A stretch of 64,000 nucleotides of DNA, taken from JAAFJM01 sp964529175. Lineage in GTDB: Bacteria; Bacteroidota; Bacteroidia; UKL13-3. The notes under the pieces are model-generated. The model had not been told where the DNA came from. It did no database searches and was given only the letters and a program-made list of their open reading frames with translations. The DNA is taken from NCBI GenBank assembly GCA_964529175.1, contig CAZGVO010000005.1, positions 186,001 to 250,000 of the forward strand. Reading direction: 5' to 3'. Shown piece after piece: positions 36,797 to 45,596 of the stretch (position 1 is its first letter; each line of letters begins with the position of its first letter). Both the position numbers and the translations under genes were made by a program.

Positions 36797-37836
36797 TAAT
36801 TATAGTAAAAATAAAAATCGCTGGTAATTTTTCCTCCAGTAAATTTGCCTAATAATTGCCCATTGAAATCGTAACGATAAACATCGCTGTTAGAGTTAAA
36901 ATCTTTGGCATCGCTCACCATAATTTCGTGGTATTTTGGGTCAATGGCTAAGCCATAAAAAATGCGTTGTTGTTTATCAATAATTGGATTTGGTGGTAAA
37001 GTACTATCGTTAATAGACATTTTAAATACGCCTTCATCAATCCAAAATAAGCTATTTCCTGTTGCATTTATGCGCAGTTTATTGGCATTGGTTTTTGGTG
37101 TTTTTATTTCAAATTGCTTTATAATTTGTTTGGTTTCTAAATCTATTTTTACAATAAAATGCTTTTTGTTATTGGCGTTGGCATCGCCACAAAGAACCCA
37201 TAAATTATTACTAGAATCTTTTAAAATATTTTTTGGAGCAAATGGTGTTTCAATGCTATCAATTATTTGGTCAGTATTTTCATCAATAATGTTTATAGAA
37301 TTACTACGCATATTGGTAGCATAAGTTTTTCCATTTATCGAAACCATTTCTTCCACCCAACCCCAAAGTGGAATTTTCTTTAAAATTTGATTGCTGCTTA
37401 AATCAACAACAAAAATATGATTGTCGTAAATGTCGCTTACATAAGCTTTGTTGGTGCTAGTTTTAATGATGTACCTTGGAGAGTGTAAGCCAGTTATGCT
37501 ACCTACAGTTTTAAAAGTTTTGGGGTTGATAATTTCAATTTTACTTGAATTGTTTATAACCAAATAAGCATTGCCATTGATGATATTCATGGATTGAAAA
37601 ACATCGCCAAGTTTGCGTTTATTAGCTTGAAAAAATACATTGTCAAACTTTTGGTTTAAGCCTAAATCTAAAAAACTTAACTCTGCATTACCTTGCATAT
37701 AATTACCTTCGTTTATTATAAAAACACCTCCTAAAGTGGAGTCTGGAATAGCAGTTATTTCATGCACTTGTGGTGCTTTATCACAACTGGTTAGTACAAA
37801 CAATACAATGGTAAAAAGTAGAAATATATTTTTCAA
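36796..37836 (-). CDS. YncE/BtuG-like beta-propeller surface lipoprotein
   Basis: 346 residues. The signal peptide ends in a lipobox (FVLTSCDK), with lipidated Cys18. The rest consists of repeated propeller blades (TFKTVGSITGLHSPRYIIK, NQILKKIPLWGWVEEMV, QIIDSIETPFAPKNILK), typical of a YncE/DUF5074-type seven-bladed propeller. In Bacteroides, BtuG is such a lipoprotein next to BtuB and grips vitamin B12 very tightly at the surface. Position in an operon led by a cobalamin riboswitch and a BtuB-like receptor supports the same job here (inference). It lies 9 nt after the preceding gene and overlaps the DUF5522 gene. Confidence 0.8.
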   Translation of the reverse strand: MKNIFLLFTIVLFVLTSCDKAPQVHEITAIPDSTLGGVFIINEGNYMQGNAELSFLDLGLNQKFDNVFFQANKRKLGDVFQSMNIINGNAYLVINNSSKIEIINPKTFKTVGSITGLHSPRYIIKTSTNKAYVSDIYDNHIFVVDLSSNQILKKIPLWGWVEEMVSINGKTYATNMRSNSINIIDENTDQIIDSIETPFAPKNILKDSSNNLWVLCGDANANNKKHFIVKIDLETKQIIKQFEIKTPKTNANKLRINATGNSLFWIDEGVFKMSINDSTLPPNPIIDKQQRIFYGLAIDPKYHEIMVSDAKDFNSNSDVYRYDFNGQLLGKFTGGKITSDFYFYYN

Positions 37837-37845
37837 AACAAATGG

Positions 37846-38832
37846 TTAATTAATGCTAATTTTTTGATGATAAACTTTATTCTGTTGCGCAATACTTAGG
37901 ATATAAATTCCGTCTAATAATTTATTGGTTTCAATTTCAATTTTGGTATTTGCTTGGCTTGTAAATAGTGCTTGGCCTTGTAAATTGCTAATGCAAACTA
38001 CTGCATTGTTTAAGTTATCAATGATTAAATTTTCCCCATTGTTTATTGGATTTGGAAACAAGGTAAATGGAAAATCTTTGGCTTGAAAAATATTGGTATT
38101 GTATAATTGATTGATAACACCAACTGCATCTAAATCAAAGCCGCTTGCTGCAAATGGCGTTGGCCAAGGGTCAATAATTTTTCTGCCGTTTTTATCCCGA
38201 GCCGGAAAGGCTGCATCTTTGTTCCCTACCACATCAATCAAACGAACATGGGTAATTTTTGAAATATTGATAGATGATAAAGGCGCAAAAATATTGAGGT
38301 CGAATGGAGTTCCATAACCGCCAATATACTTACCTGCTAAACCATCAATTAAACTTACATCGGAGCCTTCAAAATTTCCTTTTTGAATAGTAGAATCTAA
38401 CAAACATTGTGAAGGAAAACGCACATAATTTATACCATCGCTGCTTACTTCTACAAAGGATAATTCAGTATGGCTTTCGCCTTTGGTATTGTTAACAATA
38501 AAACCATTTTCAAACACACAAAAATCAGGTCCTGGCTTGTCTGAAATTGGATTATCGAATTGTAAAACAGCTATGCCTGAATCGCCTAAACTAATTACTT
38601 GTCCATCGGCTGCTAAAGTTCCGTAAAACTCACTGCCAACAGTAGCTTTACCTAATGTAGTATCTAGGTAATTTTGCCACCCACGCGTAACTTTACAACT
38701 GGTGGCCCAACCTTTAATAATGCTGCTATCTTTACTAATTGCAAACTTGCTTCCAAAGCCAACTTGTGGATCAAATTGAGCAAAAGCGAATTTGCATATA
38801 AGTATGGATAAAACTAATAATTTATTTTTCAT
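37846..38832 (-). CDS. T9SS-exported cell-surface protein of the cobalamin operon
   Basis: 328 residues. Signal peptide MKNKLLVLSILICKFAFAQ. The domain (about 20-245) has LGKATVGSEFYGTLAADGQVISLGDSGIAVLQFDN (key parts: SLGDSGIAVLQFDNPI and GPDFCVFENGF), VEVSSDGINY and ASGFDLDAVGVIN; these make up a conserved family of surface proteins often found beside BtuB-like receptors. It ends in a type A T9SS tail (FTLFPNPINNGENL ... YHQKISIN). Three cysteines (46, near 105 and near 145). Third gene of the riboswitch operon; a 28-bp palindrome separates it from the upstream gene. Confidence 0.8.
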   Translation of the reverse strand: MKNKLLVLSILICKFAFAQFDPQVGFGSKFAISKDSSIIKGWATSCKVTRGWQNYLDTTLGKATVGSEFYGTLAADGQVISLGDSGIAVLQFDNPISDKPGPDFCVFENGFIVNNTKGESHTELSFVEVSSDGINYVRFPSQCLLDSTIQKGNFEGSDVSLIDGLAGKYIGGYGTPFDLNIFAPLSSINISKITHVRLIDVVGNKDAAFPARDKNGRKIIDPWPTPFAASGFDLDAVGVINQLYNTNIFQAKDFPFTLFPNPINNGENLIIDNLNNAVVCISNLQGQALFTSQANTKIEIETNKLLDGIYILSIAQQNKVYHQKISIN

Positions 38833-38848
38833 TGTTTTTTTCTAAATG

Positions 38849-38876
38849 GTAGAGACAAGGCATGCCTTGTCTCTAC
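38849..38876. repeat. 28-bp perfect palindrome inside the cobalamin operon
   Basis: Half-site GTAGAGACAAGGCA followed immediately by its exact complement, so the hairpin has essentially no loop. It lies in the 54-nt gap between two cotranscribed genes and has no T-tract on either side. GTAGAGAC-ended palindromes of this kind are dispersed repeats in several bacterial genomes. Confidence 0.85.
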
Positions 38877-38886
38877 TGTTGGTTAG

Positions 38887-40518
38887 CTATTGCTTTACAA
38901 ATTTACTATTTAAAACACCATTTTCGGTAATAATTTGTGCTATATAAATACCGTTTTCTAAACCACTTATGTCAATATTTTGGGTGGTGCTTTGCAATAT
39001 AGTTTTACCTTGTATATTAATTATATTGATGGTACTAAAATCGCCTTCATAATTTAAATATATATTTTCTGAACTTGGGTTTGGATAAATTTTTACAGCA
39101 TTATTTTTAGCAATTTCATTAATACTTGTTTTTATATCATATTCAAAGTTGTCAATGCAGAAAAATGCAGGCGTATTCATTCCAAATTGTCCCACATCGC
39201 TTGATTCTAGTTTGAATGAAATACTATCTACTGTACCTATTTTTGTTAAATCGGCATAAGCCCAATTTTTTAGAATATAGTCTTTGCTATTATCAGCATT
39301 TCTAAAATCAGCCAAGTAAAAAATTACACTATCAATAGTTTTTTTATTTCGTAAATATCCATGAATAATTACTCTGAAATAATCCGAATCGTTACCACTT
39401 ACACCTCCAAATTTTTTGCCAAATCCATCTCCTTTAAGCATACTGTAATAAGGATATGTTCCATTGTTAAGCCAAATACCTTTTGCAATTACTTCTATGT
39501 CAGTTGCTTTTCCCTGGGCTGTAATAAAAGTTGTATTTCCATTTGATACGGCATAATTATTGGAGTTTAAAGCTCCTTTGCCATTAGCTGAACTATATAA
39601 ATTAGTAAAACCTTCGGTAGTTGAATCAGTGCTATTCGAAATAGCATATCCATCACTCCAATAGTTGTATGACGGTGTCACAGAATATTCACTACCAAAG
39701 AAAGTGTTTCCACTAATAAATTGTTCTGTAAAAACTTTGCTTCCTCTGTTCCAATAATCTTGTCCAAATGGTAAATTTAAGTTCTCAAAAGTTGCGGTAT
39801 CGATATTGGTCATTATATTATCTACACAAAAAAATGCTGGTGTTTTTAGTCCAAATTGGTTGGTATCGCTGCTGGTTAAAGTAAATTTTAAACTATCTAA
39901 ACTACCTAAAGAAGTAAGGTTTACAAAAGTCCAATCTTTTACTATATAATCTTTTGAGTTGTCAGCAAATCTAAAATCAGCTAAGTAAAATTCTACTTTT
40001 TCTGTTTTTAAATTTCCATTTTGATAAGCATTAATGGTCAGTTTAAACCAATCACTATCATTGCCATTGGTGCCACCAAATTTCTTAGCAAATGCATCAC
40101 CATTTTTCATACTTAAAGCTGCGTAAGTGCTATTGGTTACATATAAACCTGATAAAGTATTTTGGTTTATTTTTATAAATGTTTCGTTTTGCGAAACAGC
40201 ATAATTATTACTGTTATTAAATCCTTTATTGGCATAACTTCCATATAAATTGGTAAAGCCCGCAGTGGTGGTATCATTTACTTTTGAATAAGCCCAACCA
40301 TTGTTCCAATAGCCTCCGAACGAAATGGCATAGCTGTTAGAAAAAGTACAAGATCCACTGGTGAAATTGCTATTTACTGTTCCAGTATTAGGAATTTTTA
40401 CACTGTTAGCGCCTTGTAATTGAATGTCTTCAAAATCGGCAGTTTGCGCTTGAGCGCTTAAGTTAAATAAGGCAGCAAAACTTAAAACGCTTGCTATTTT
40501 TATAAATTTATTTTTCAT
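38887..40518 (-). CDS. T9SS-exported protein with two tandem DUF4465 domains
   Basis: 543 residues. Signal peptide (1-24, ending SAQAQ). Two homologous DUF4465 domains lie in tandem, about 27-235 and 240-460: both contain GFTNLY, NSNNYAVS, NGDAFAKKFGG or KGDGFGKKFGG, FYLADFR.ADNSKDYI, SLDSLKF or TVDSISFKLES-S, and a closing TPAFFC.DN. A type A T9SS tail follows (VKIYPNPSSENIYL ... NSKFVKQ). DUF4465 proteins recur in Bacteroidota cobalamin loci, and one would expect a role in capturing cobamides at the surface (inference). Second gene of the operon, only 7 nt after the receptor gene. Confidence 0.88.
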   Translation of the reverse strand: MKNKFIKIASVLSFAALFNLSAQAQTADFEDIQLQGANSVKIPNTGTVNSNFTSGSCTFSNSYAISFGGYWNNGWAYSKVNDTTTAGFTNLYGSYANKGFNNSNNYAVSQNETFIKINQNTLSGLYVTNSTYAALSMKNGDAFAKKFGGTNGNDSDWFKLTINAYQNGNLKTEKVEFYLADFRFADNSKDYIVKDWTFVNLTSLGSLDSLKFTLTSSDTNQFGLKTPAFFCVDNIMTNIDTATFENLNLPFGQDYWNRGSKVFTEQFISGNTFFGSEYSVTPSYNYWSDGYAISNSTDSTTEGFTNLYSSANGKGALNSNNYAVSNGNTTFITAQGKATDIEVIAKGIWLNNGTYPYYSMLKGDGFGKKFGGVSGNDSDYFRVIIHGYLRNKKTIDSVIFYLADFRNADNSKDYILKNWAYADLTKIGTVDSISFKLESSDVGQFGMNTPAFFCIDNFEYDIKTSINEIAKNNAVKIYPNPSSENIYLNYEGDFSTINIINIQGKTILQSTTQNIDISGLENGIYIAQIITENGVLNSKFVKQ

Positions 40519-40525
40519 AATAGTT

Positions 40526-42403
40526 TTATTTTTTAGTAAATGAATATTGTATCGTTAATTGTAAATTTCTTAAAGGCATTGGCCTATCTGGCATTACTTG
40601 ATAGCTTTTATTCCAAATATTGTTGATACCTAATTGAATATTTAAATCGTTTTGATTATTGAAATTGGTGGTTTTTGATAGTGACAAATTACCTATTTCA
40701 AAATCGTTGTTCCACTCGCTTAAGTCACTTTTGGTAAAGCTTACACCTGTATAAGTATGGTTGTATTTGATAGTTAAATCCTGATAATTATATATCACAT
40801 TTAATACATGTTTTATTCTTGGTGTAAATATCAATTGCAGCTCTGTTTTAGTATCGGTAGCTTGTAAAAAACTTCCAATATAGTTAAACTGAAGCAAGTT
40901 GTTTTTATTGATACTAACAGCATTTTTTGCCAATACTTCTATTCCTCTGGCATTTACATTCCCAATATTGATGGGCGAAAAAATAGCCGAGTTAATTGGA
41001 ATCCATTGTATATAATTTTCGGTGGTTTTATAAAATAACGAAACGGTATAATTAAACGAAATTACTTTGATTTTTTTGATGTGATTGATAGCAAAATCTG
41101 CTCCCCAACCTTGTTCCGATTGTAGGTTTAAATTGCCTCCATTTTTCCAATATAAATCGTTAAAAGTAGGTAAGCGATAAGTAGCAGCTACATTCACTTT
41201 AAGCAATGTATTTTTAAGTAATTTTTGTTGTAAATAATAACTTGGTATAAATGGAACAAAATCTTTATTTACCAACTCTTTTCTTAAGCCAAGTTGTTGT
41301 TGTGTGTTTTTGTTTTTACTGGTATTTTTAAAATACAAAAATGCAGCTAATCTATTCTGATTTACTGGCTCGTTATAACCGTCAACATTGGCAAAAGCTA
41401 GCCAATTTATTATTCCCAAATGGATGGAATTGTTTGTATTAAAAGAATAGTTTTTTTCAGCAGATAAATTATAAGTATAACTCTTATTATTTGAAGCACT
41501 TATATCATTACTTTTAAAATATATTTCATCGTAAAAATAGGCTAATTTTATTTCGTTATTACTTCTTAAAGTTTTGTTTTGCCAAGTAATAGCAGTCCGT
41601 AAATTTTTATCTTTTTGAACAGCATCATTGTAAGCTGCATTGATGTTTGGAGCTATTTGTTTTTCACTTTCGTTATACCAAATTAATCCTGTAAAATTGG
41701 TTTTATTATTTTGGTTAAATGCTAATACTTGCTGAAAACCATTATTGGTTAAATGGGCATTTTTTTGAGTAAAATTTTGATTTTTATACTCAAATTCAAA
41801 ATTATTATCACCAAAGCTAGTAAACACCTTGGTGTTTGAAAAAAGTTTCTTGTAATTGAAGCTTATTTTAAAACCATTTTGAAAAATACCATAATCAAAC
41901 GCGCTTGTAAAAAGTTCAATTTTGGGTTTTTGATGTGTAGCAATTTGGCTATTAATAAACAATAATCCAGCCATGGAGCCACTTCCCCAAACTCCACCAT
42001 TACCGCCATATTGCAAGCTAATTTCATCGCTTAAAAAAACAGGAATGCTGCTAAAATCAATTTGCCCATTCATTGGGTTTTGAATATTAATTCCGTTCCA
42101 AATTACTGGTGTGTGGTATGCATTACTTCCTCTAAAACTTGCGGTAGCCAGTCCGCCCGAACCATAATTGCGAATAAAAACAGGTGTGTTTTCTTGTAAC
42201 ACTTCAGCCATGCTGCTTCCTTGTCTACTTTGTAACTCTATTGGAGTTATGCTTTGAATTACGGTGCTTTTATTTAGACTTTCTAGCCTTAAACTTTTAA
42301 TAAATACTGTTTGTAATTTTTGGGTAGAATCATTGCTTTCTGTTTGAGCATAAGCCCAAAAGAACACGCAATTCATTACCAATGTACAGTAGTATTTTAT
42401 CAT
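40526..42403 (-). CDS. btuB: TonB-dependent outer-membrane receptor, BtuB-like
   Basis: 625 residues. A short signal peptide (ending FFWAYAQ) is followed by a plug domain (about 45-160: EVLQENTPVFIRNYGSGG, SFRGSNAYHTPVIWNGINI, QYGGNGGVWGSGSMAG) and a 22-strand-type barrel ending MPLRNLQLTIQYSFTKK, aromatic-rich as expected. There is no carboxypeptidase-like N-terminal extension, so it is not a SusC type. The cobalamin riboswitch in its leader makes cobalamin or a cobamide precursor the likely substrate; the barrel alone would not tell. First gene of the five-gene operon. An internal ATG at residue 9 is an alternative start. Confidence 0.88.
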   Translation of the reverse strand: MIKYYCTLVMNCVFFWAYAQTESNDSTQKLQTVFIKSLRLESLNKSTVIQSITPIELQSRQGSSMAEVLQENTPVFIRNYGSGGLATASFRGSNAYHTPVIWNGINIQNPMNGQIDFSSIPVFLSDEISLQYGGNGGVWGSGSMAGLLFINSQIATHQKPKIELFTSAFDYGIFQNGFKISFNYKKLFSNTKVFTSFGDNNFEFEYKNQNFTQKNAHLTNNGFQQVLAFNQNNKTNFTGLIWYNESEKQIAPNINAAYNDAVQKDKNLRTAITWQNKTLRSNNEIKLAYFYDEIYFKSNDISASNNKSYTYNLSAEKNYSFNTNNSIHLGIINWLAFANVDGYNEPVNQNRLAAFLYFKNTSKNKNTQQQLGLRKELVNKDFVPFIPSYYLQQKLLKNTLLKVNVAATYRLPTFNDLYWKNGGNLNLQSEQGWGADFAINHIKKIKVISFNYTVSLFYKTTENYIQWIPINSAIFSPINIGNVNARGIEVLAKNAVSINKNNLLQFNYIGSFLQATDTKTELQLIFTPRIKHVLNVIYNYQDLTIKYNHTYTGVSFTKSDLSEWNNDFEIGNLSLSKTTNFNNQNDLNIQLGINNIWNKSYQVMPDRPMPLRNLQLTIQYSFTKK

Positions 42404-42569
42404 TTTTTATAAAATTAAACTGTAGCAAACGGAAATTAATACATGCAACAAAGCATACATCAATTTATCGTTGAAGTAATGATGCCGAAAAAAGAAACTT
42501 TTTAAAAGTTAAAATAAATCGAAACCACTGCAAGCCTTTATTCCCGAAAGCTACAATATGTTTTTGCAA

Positions 42570-42735
42570 TTGGCAGGTCTTCTGACTCGTATCACTTTTG
42601 TTTGGTCTTCCCGAAAGTTTTTAGTTTTCAGTGACAAAGAGTTGAAACAAAAATTGATTTTAGATTTTTAAGCTAAAATATGATACTCACAGCAGCGGGT
42701 ACTGTTCAGGTTTTTCACCTGATTCCCTTTTAATT
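42570..42735 (-). ncRNA. Cobalamin riboswitch
   Basis: On the minus strand the element opens with GGGAATCAGGTGAAAAACCTG, continues CAGTACCCGCTGCTGTGAGT (core pieces: CCCGCTGCTGTGA), then after a variable stem TTGTCACTG and closes with GAGTCAGAAGACCTGCC, the B12-box end of the class. All pieces occur in the expected order over about 166 nt. It lies 165 nt before the BtuB-like receptor gene and should switch the five-gene operon off when adenosyl- or methylcobalamin is plentiful. Whether it acts on transcription or on ribosome access is not evident, as no terminator hairpin was recognised in the leader. Confidence 0.95.
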
Positions 42736-42842
42736 TTTGAAATAGCCAAACAGCTACTTTAAAAACCAAATGCGCAGCAAATATAATTTGAATGTTTAAA
42801 TGAACAAGTAAAAAATAATTTTGGTGGTTATTATTAATATCG

Positions 42843-42867
42843 AAGCCATCGCTTTAAGCGATGGCTT
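42843..42867. repeat. Near-perfect inverted repeat upstream of mutL
   Basis: GCCATCGC/GCGATGGC arms extended by AA/TT on both sides, with a TTTAA centre. It has no run of T after it, so it is a poor terminator. It could be a protein site or another dispersed repeat. Confidence 0.7.
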
Positions 42868-42950
42868 TGGTTAAGGATAAGTACTTTTAAACATTCCTTA
42901 ACTAAATTTCATAATCTGCTAAAATTTACGGTTTTTTGTAGTTCCAAATT

Positions 42951-44801
42951 ATGTCAGATATCATTAAGCTTTTACCCGAACATGTGGCTAATCAAATAGC
43001 GGCAGGCGAGGTAATTCAAAGGCCAGCAAGTATAGTTAAAGAGTTGTTAGATAACAGCATAGATGCTGGCGCTACACATATAAAACTTATTTTAAAAGAT
43101 GCTGGAAAAGCTTTAGTTCAGGTTATTGATAATGGAAAAGGAATGAGCGAAACCGATGCACGAATGTGTTGGGAACGCCATGCTACCTCAAAAATTAAAA
43201 CCATTGAAGATGTTTTTAAAATAAAAACCATGGGTTTTAGGGGTGAGGCTTTGGCTTCAGTCGCCTCGGTAGCGCAAGTTGAACTTAAAACCAAACGAAA
43301 CGAAGATACCATAGGTACTTATATTTTAATTGAAGGTAGCAATATTATAAAGCACGAAGCCATTTCATGGCAAACGGGAACCAGTATTTCGGTAAAAAAC
43401 TTATTCTTTAATATTCCAGCTCGCAGAAATTTTTTGAAGTCAAATCCTGTGGAGTTGCGCCATATCATTGATGAATTTACTCGAGCAGCTTTGGCTAATC
43501 CGCATATTGGTTTTGAGTTATGGCATAACGATGATCAAATGCATAACCTAAAACCAGCCGATTTGGCTTTTAGAATAAGCGATTTGTTTGACGATAAAAA
43601 ACCTGATGATTTATTACTTTTTGAGGAACAAACTACTATTATCAATGCAAGTGGTTTTATAGGTAAACCTCAAATTGCAAAAAAAACCAGGGGCGATCAA
43701 TACATTTTTGTAAATAACCGATTTATAAAAGATGCTTATTTGAATCACGCTATTGTGAGTGGATTTGAAAATATCATTGCCAAAGATCAATATCCATTTT
43801 ATTGCATCAATATAGAAATTGACCCAAGTAAGGTGGATGTGAATATTCACCCAACCAAAACAGAAGTAAAGTTTGAGGATGAACGCAATATTTACCAAAT
43901 ATTACGTGCGGTTACGCGCAAAGTGTTAGGCGAAAATTTTGAAACGCCTACTTTAGATAAAAGCTACGAAGACAATCAGTTTTTAAACCGTGACTTATAT
44001 AATAACCAAGCTACTCATTTTAACAATATTCAAAGTAGCGAAACGCAACTAGTGGGGAAAGTGAGTGGGGGCAAAAACGATTGGTTAAAAAATGAATATG
44101 CTAGTTCGCGCAATTTTAAAAAGCAACAAACTACCAATTGGGAAGATTTATTCAAAATAGCTGCACCTGATGTTCCATCTGAAATTCCAAAATCGGAGAA
44201 CAATTCAGTTCAGCAAACTTTAATTGAAAATAATAAGCAAACCAGTCAGCAGTTTTTACAAATACAGCAAACTTATATTGCTACCCAAATTAAAAGTGGG
44301 TTGTTACTTATCAGTCAGCAGGCGGCACACGAACGTATTTTGTTCGAAAAATATTTGGCAGCTATCAAACAACAACCAATTGCTAGTCAACAAAAATTAT
44401 TTCCCAAGGCCATTACTCTAAATGCAATTGATGAAAGTATTTTATTGGAAATTTTGCCTGAAATAAAAACTTTAGGATTTGATGTAAATGAATTTGGTAA
44501 AGGCACTTTTGTAGTGAATGGTGTACCGGCCGAAATGCAATACACCAATGAGCAAGAGCTAATTTTAGATTTGATAAGTAATTATAAAAACAACAAAAAC
44601 CTGGCTGATAGCAAACATGAGTTAATTGCCAAAATTTTAGCCAAAAAGGCAGCAATTAAGGCTGGCACTGTGCTTGCAACCGATGAAATGAACCGAATGG
44701 TAGATGAACTTTTTGCTTGCAGCGAACCTAAATATTCGCCCGATGGAAAAGCTTGTTTATTAACCTTAAGCATGGCCGATTTGGCCAATATGTTTAAATA
44801 A
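42951..44801 (+). CDS. mutL: DNA mismatch repair protein MutL
   Basis: 616 residues. The N-terminal GHKL ATPase has HVANQIAAGEVIQRPASIVKELLDNSIDAG (key parts: IAAGEVIQRPASIVKELLDN), DNGKGM, and HATSKI..........TMGFRGEALASVASV. A transducer domain ends near 330; a variable linker (about 340-420) precedes the C-terminal dimerisation domain with QSGLLLI-type and QQAAHERILFEKY motifs. No DQHAxxE...E endonuclease metal motif is evident in its exact form (AAHERILFEKY is close), so nicking activity is uncertain. MutL couples mismatch recognition by MutS to strand removal. First of a plus-strand group with two rhomboid genes. Confidence 0.96.
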   Translation: MSDIIKLLPEHVANQIAAGEVIQRPASIVKELLDNSIDAGATHIKLILKDAGKALVQVIDNGKGMSETDARMCWERHATSKIKTIEDVFKIKTMGFRGEALASVASVAQVELKTKRNEDTIGTYILIEGSNIIKHEAISWQTGTSISVKNLFFNIPARRNFLKSNPVELRHIIDEFTRAALANPHIGFELWHNDDQMHNLKPADLAFRISDLFDDKKPDDLLLFEEQTTIINASGFIGKPQIAKKTRGDQYIFVNNRFIKDAYLNHAIVSGFENIIAKDQYPFYCINIEIDPSKVDVNIHPTKTEVKFEDERNIYQILRAVTRKVLGENFETPTLDKSYEDNQFLNRDLYNNQATHFNNIQSSETQLVGKVSGGKNDWLKNEYASSRNFKKQQTTNWEDLFKIAAPDVPSEIPKSENNSVQQTLIENNKQTSQQFLQIQQTYIATQIKSGLLLISQQAAHERILFEKYLAAIKQQPIASQQKLFPKAITLNAIDESILLEILPEIKTLGFDVNEFGKGTFVVNGVPAEMQYTNEQELILDLISNYKNNKNLADSKHELIAKILAKKAAIKAGTVLATDEMNRMVDELFACSEPKYSPDGKACLLTLSMADLANMFK

Positions 44802-44812
44802 AACTTATAAAT

Positions 44813-45568
44813 ATGTATCAACAATATCGTCCGCCAAGTGCAAGTTTATTGCCTCCTGCAGTAAAAAATTTATTAATAATAAATGGTTTGTTTTTCTTGG
44901 CTACCTTTGTTTTGAAAGATAGAGGTATTGTAAATTTAACTCAAACCTTTGGATTGTATTTCCCATTAAGTGAGTATTTTAGACCATATCAGTTTGTTAC
45001 TTATATGTTTATGCATGCCGATTTAAACCATATTTTCTTCAATATGTTAAGTTTATGGATGTTTGGTTCTACTATTGAAAATCTTTGGGGTTGGAAACGA
45101 TTCAGTATTTTTTATGGGGTAACTGCTTTTGGAGGTGCTTTACTTTATTTAGCAGTTAAGTATTATCAAATTCATCAACTTCAGTTGCAATTGCCACCCG
45201 AACTGTTTTCCGCAATTATGCATGGAGCAAATCCGATTAGAGAAGCAGAAGGGACCATCTATATTTACAAATCAATCGAACTTTATTCATTAATAAACAT
45301 TCCTGTAATAGGGGCAAGTGGTGCCGTATATGGTGTTTTGTTAGCTTTTGGAATGATGTTTCCAAATACTGAAATTATAATGTTATTTTTACCCATACCA
45401 ATCAAAGCTAAATATTTGGTTTTTATAATGGGTATTCTTGAATTATTCTTAGGATTTAATAAAATTCCAGGTGATAATGTGGCTCATTTTGCGCATTTGG
45501 GCGGTATGTTGTTTGGTTATATTTTGATCAAATATTGGAATAAAACCAATCGTAAAACATTATATTAA
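44813..45568 (+). CDS. Rhomboid-family intramembrane serine protease (first of two)
   Basis: 251 residues, about six membrane helices. Catalytic serine in GASGAVYGVLLAFG and catalytic histidine in VAHFAHLGGMLFGY, so the dyad is intact. FMHADLNHIFFNMLSLWMFG (loop 1 region) carries the conserved HxxxN. Rhomboids cut membrane proteins within the bilayer; substrates are unknown. Start 11 nt after mutL, and a second rhomboid gene follows after 28 nt, so the three genes are likely cotranscribed, an arrangement familiar in Bacteroidota. Confidence 0.94.
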   Translation: MYQQYRPPSASLLPPAVKNLLIINGLFFLATFVLKDRGIVNLTQTFGLYFPLSEYFRPYQFVTYMFMHADLNHIFFNMLSLWMFGSTIENLWGWKRFSIFYGVTAFGGALLYLAVKYYQIHQLQLQLPPELFSAIMHGANPIREAEGTIYIYKSIELYSLINIPVIGASGAVYGVLLAFGMMFPNTEIIMLFLPIPIKAKYLVFIMGILELFLGFNKIPGDNVAHFAHLGGMLFGYILIKYWNKTNRKTLY

Positions 45569-45596
45569 TATATTCGTTTTTTTATTAAAGTAATCT

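Larger units (their letters stand above)
42404..42950. other. Long intergenic region with riboswitch and a palindrome
   Basis: 547 nt between the divergent btuB-like and mutL genes. It contains the cobalamin riboswitch (42570-42735, minus strand), about 165 nt of leader between riboswitch and btuB, and a near-perfect palindrome at 42843-42867. The remainder is AT-rich, with no supported gene. Confidence 0.8.
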
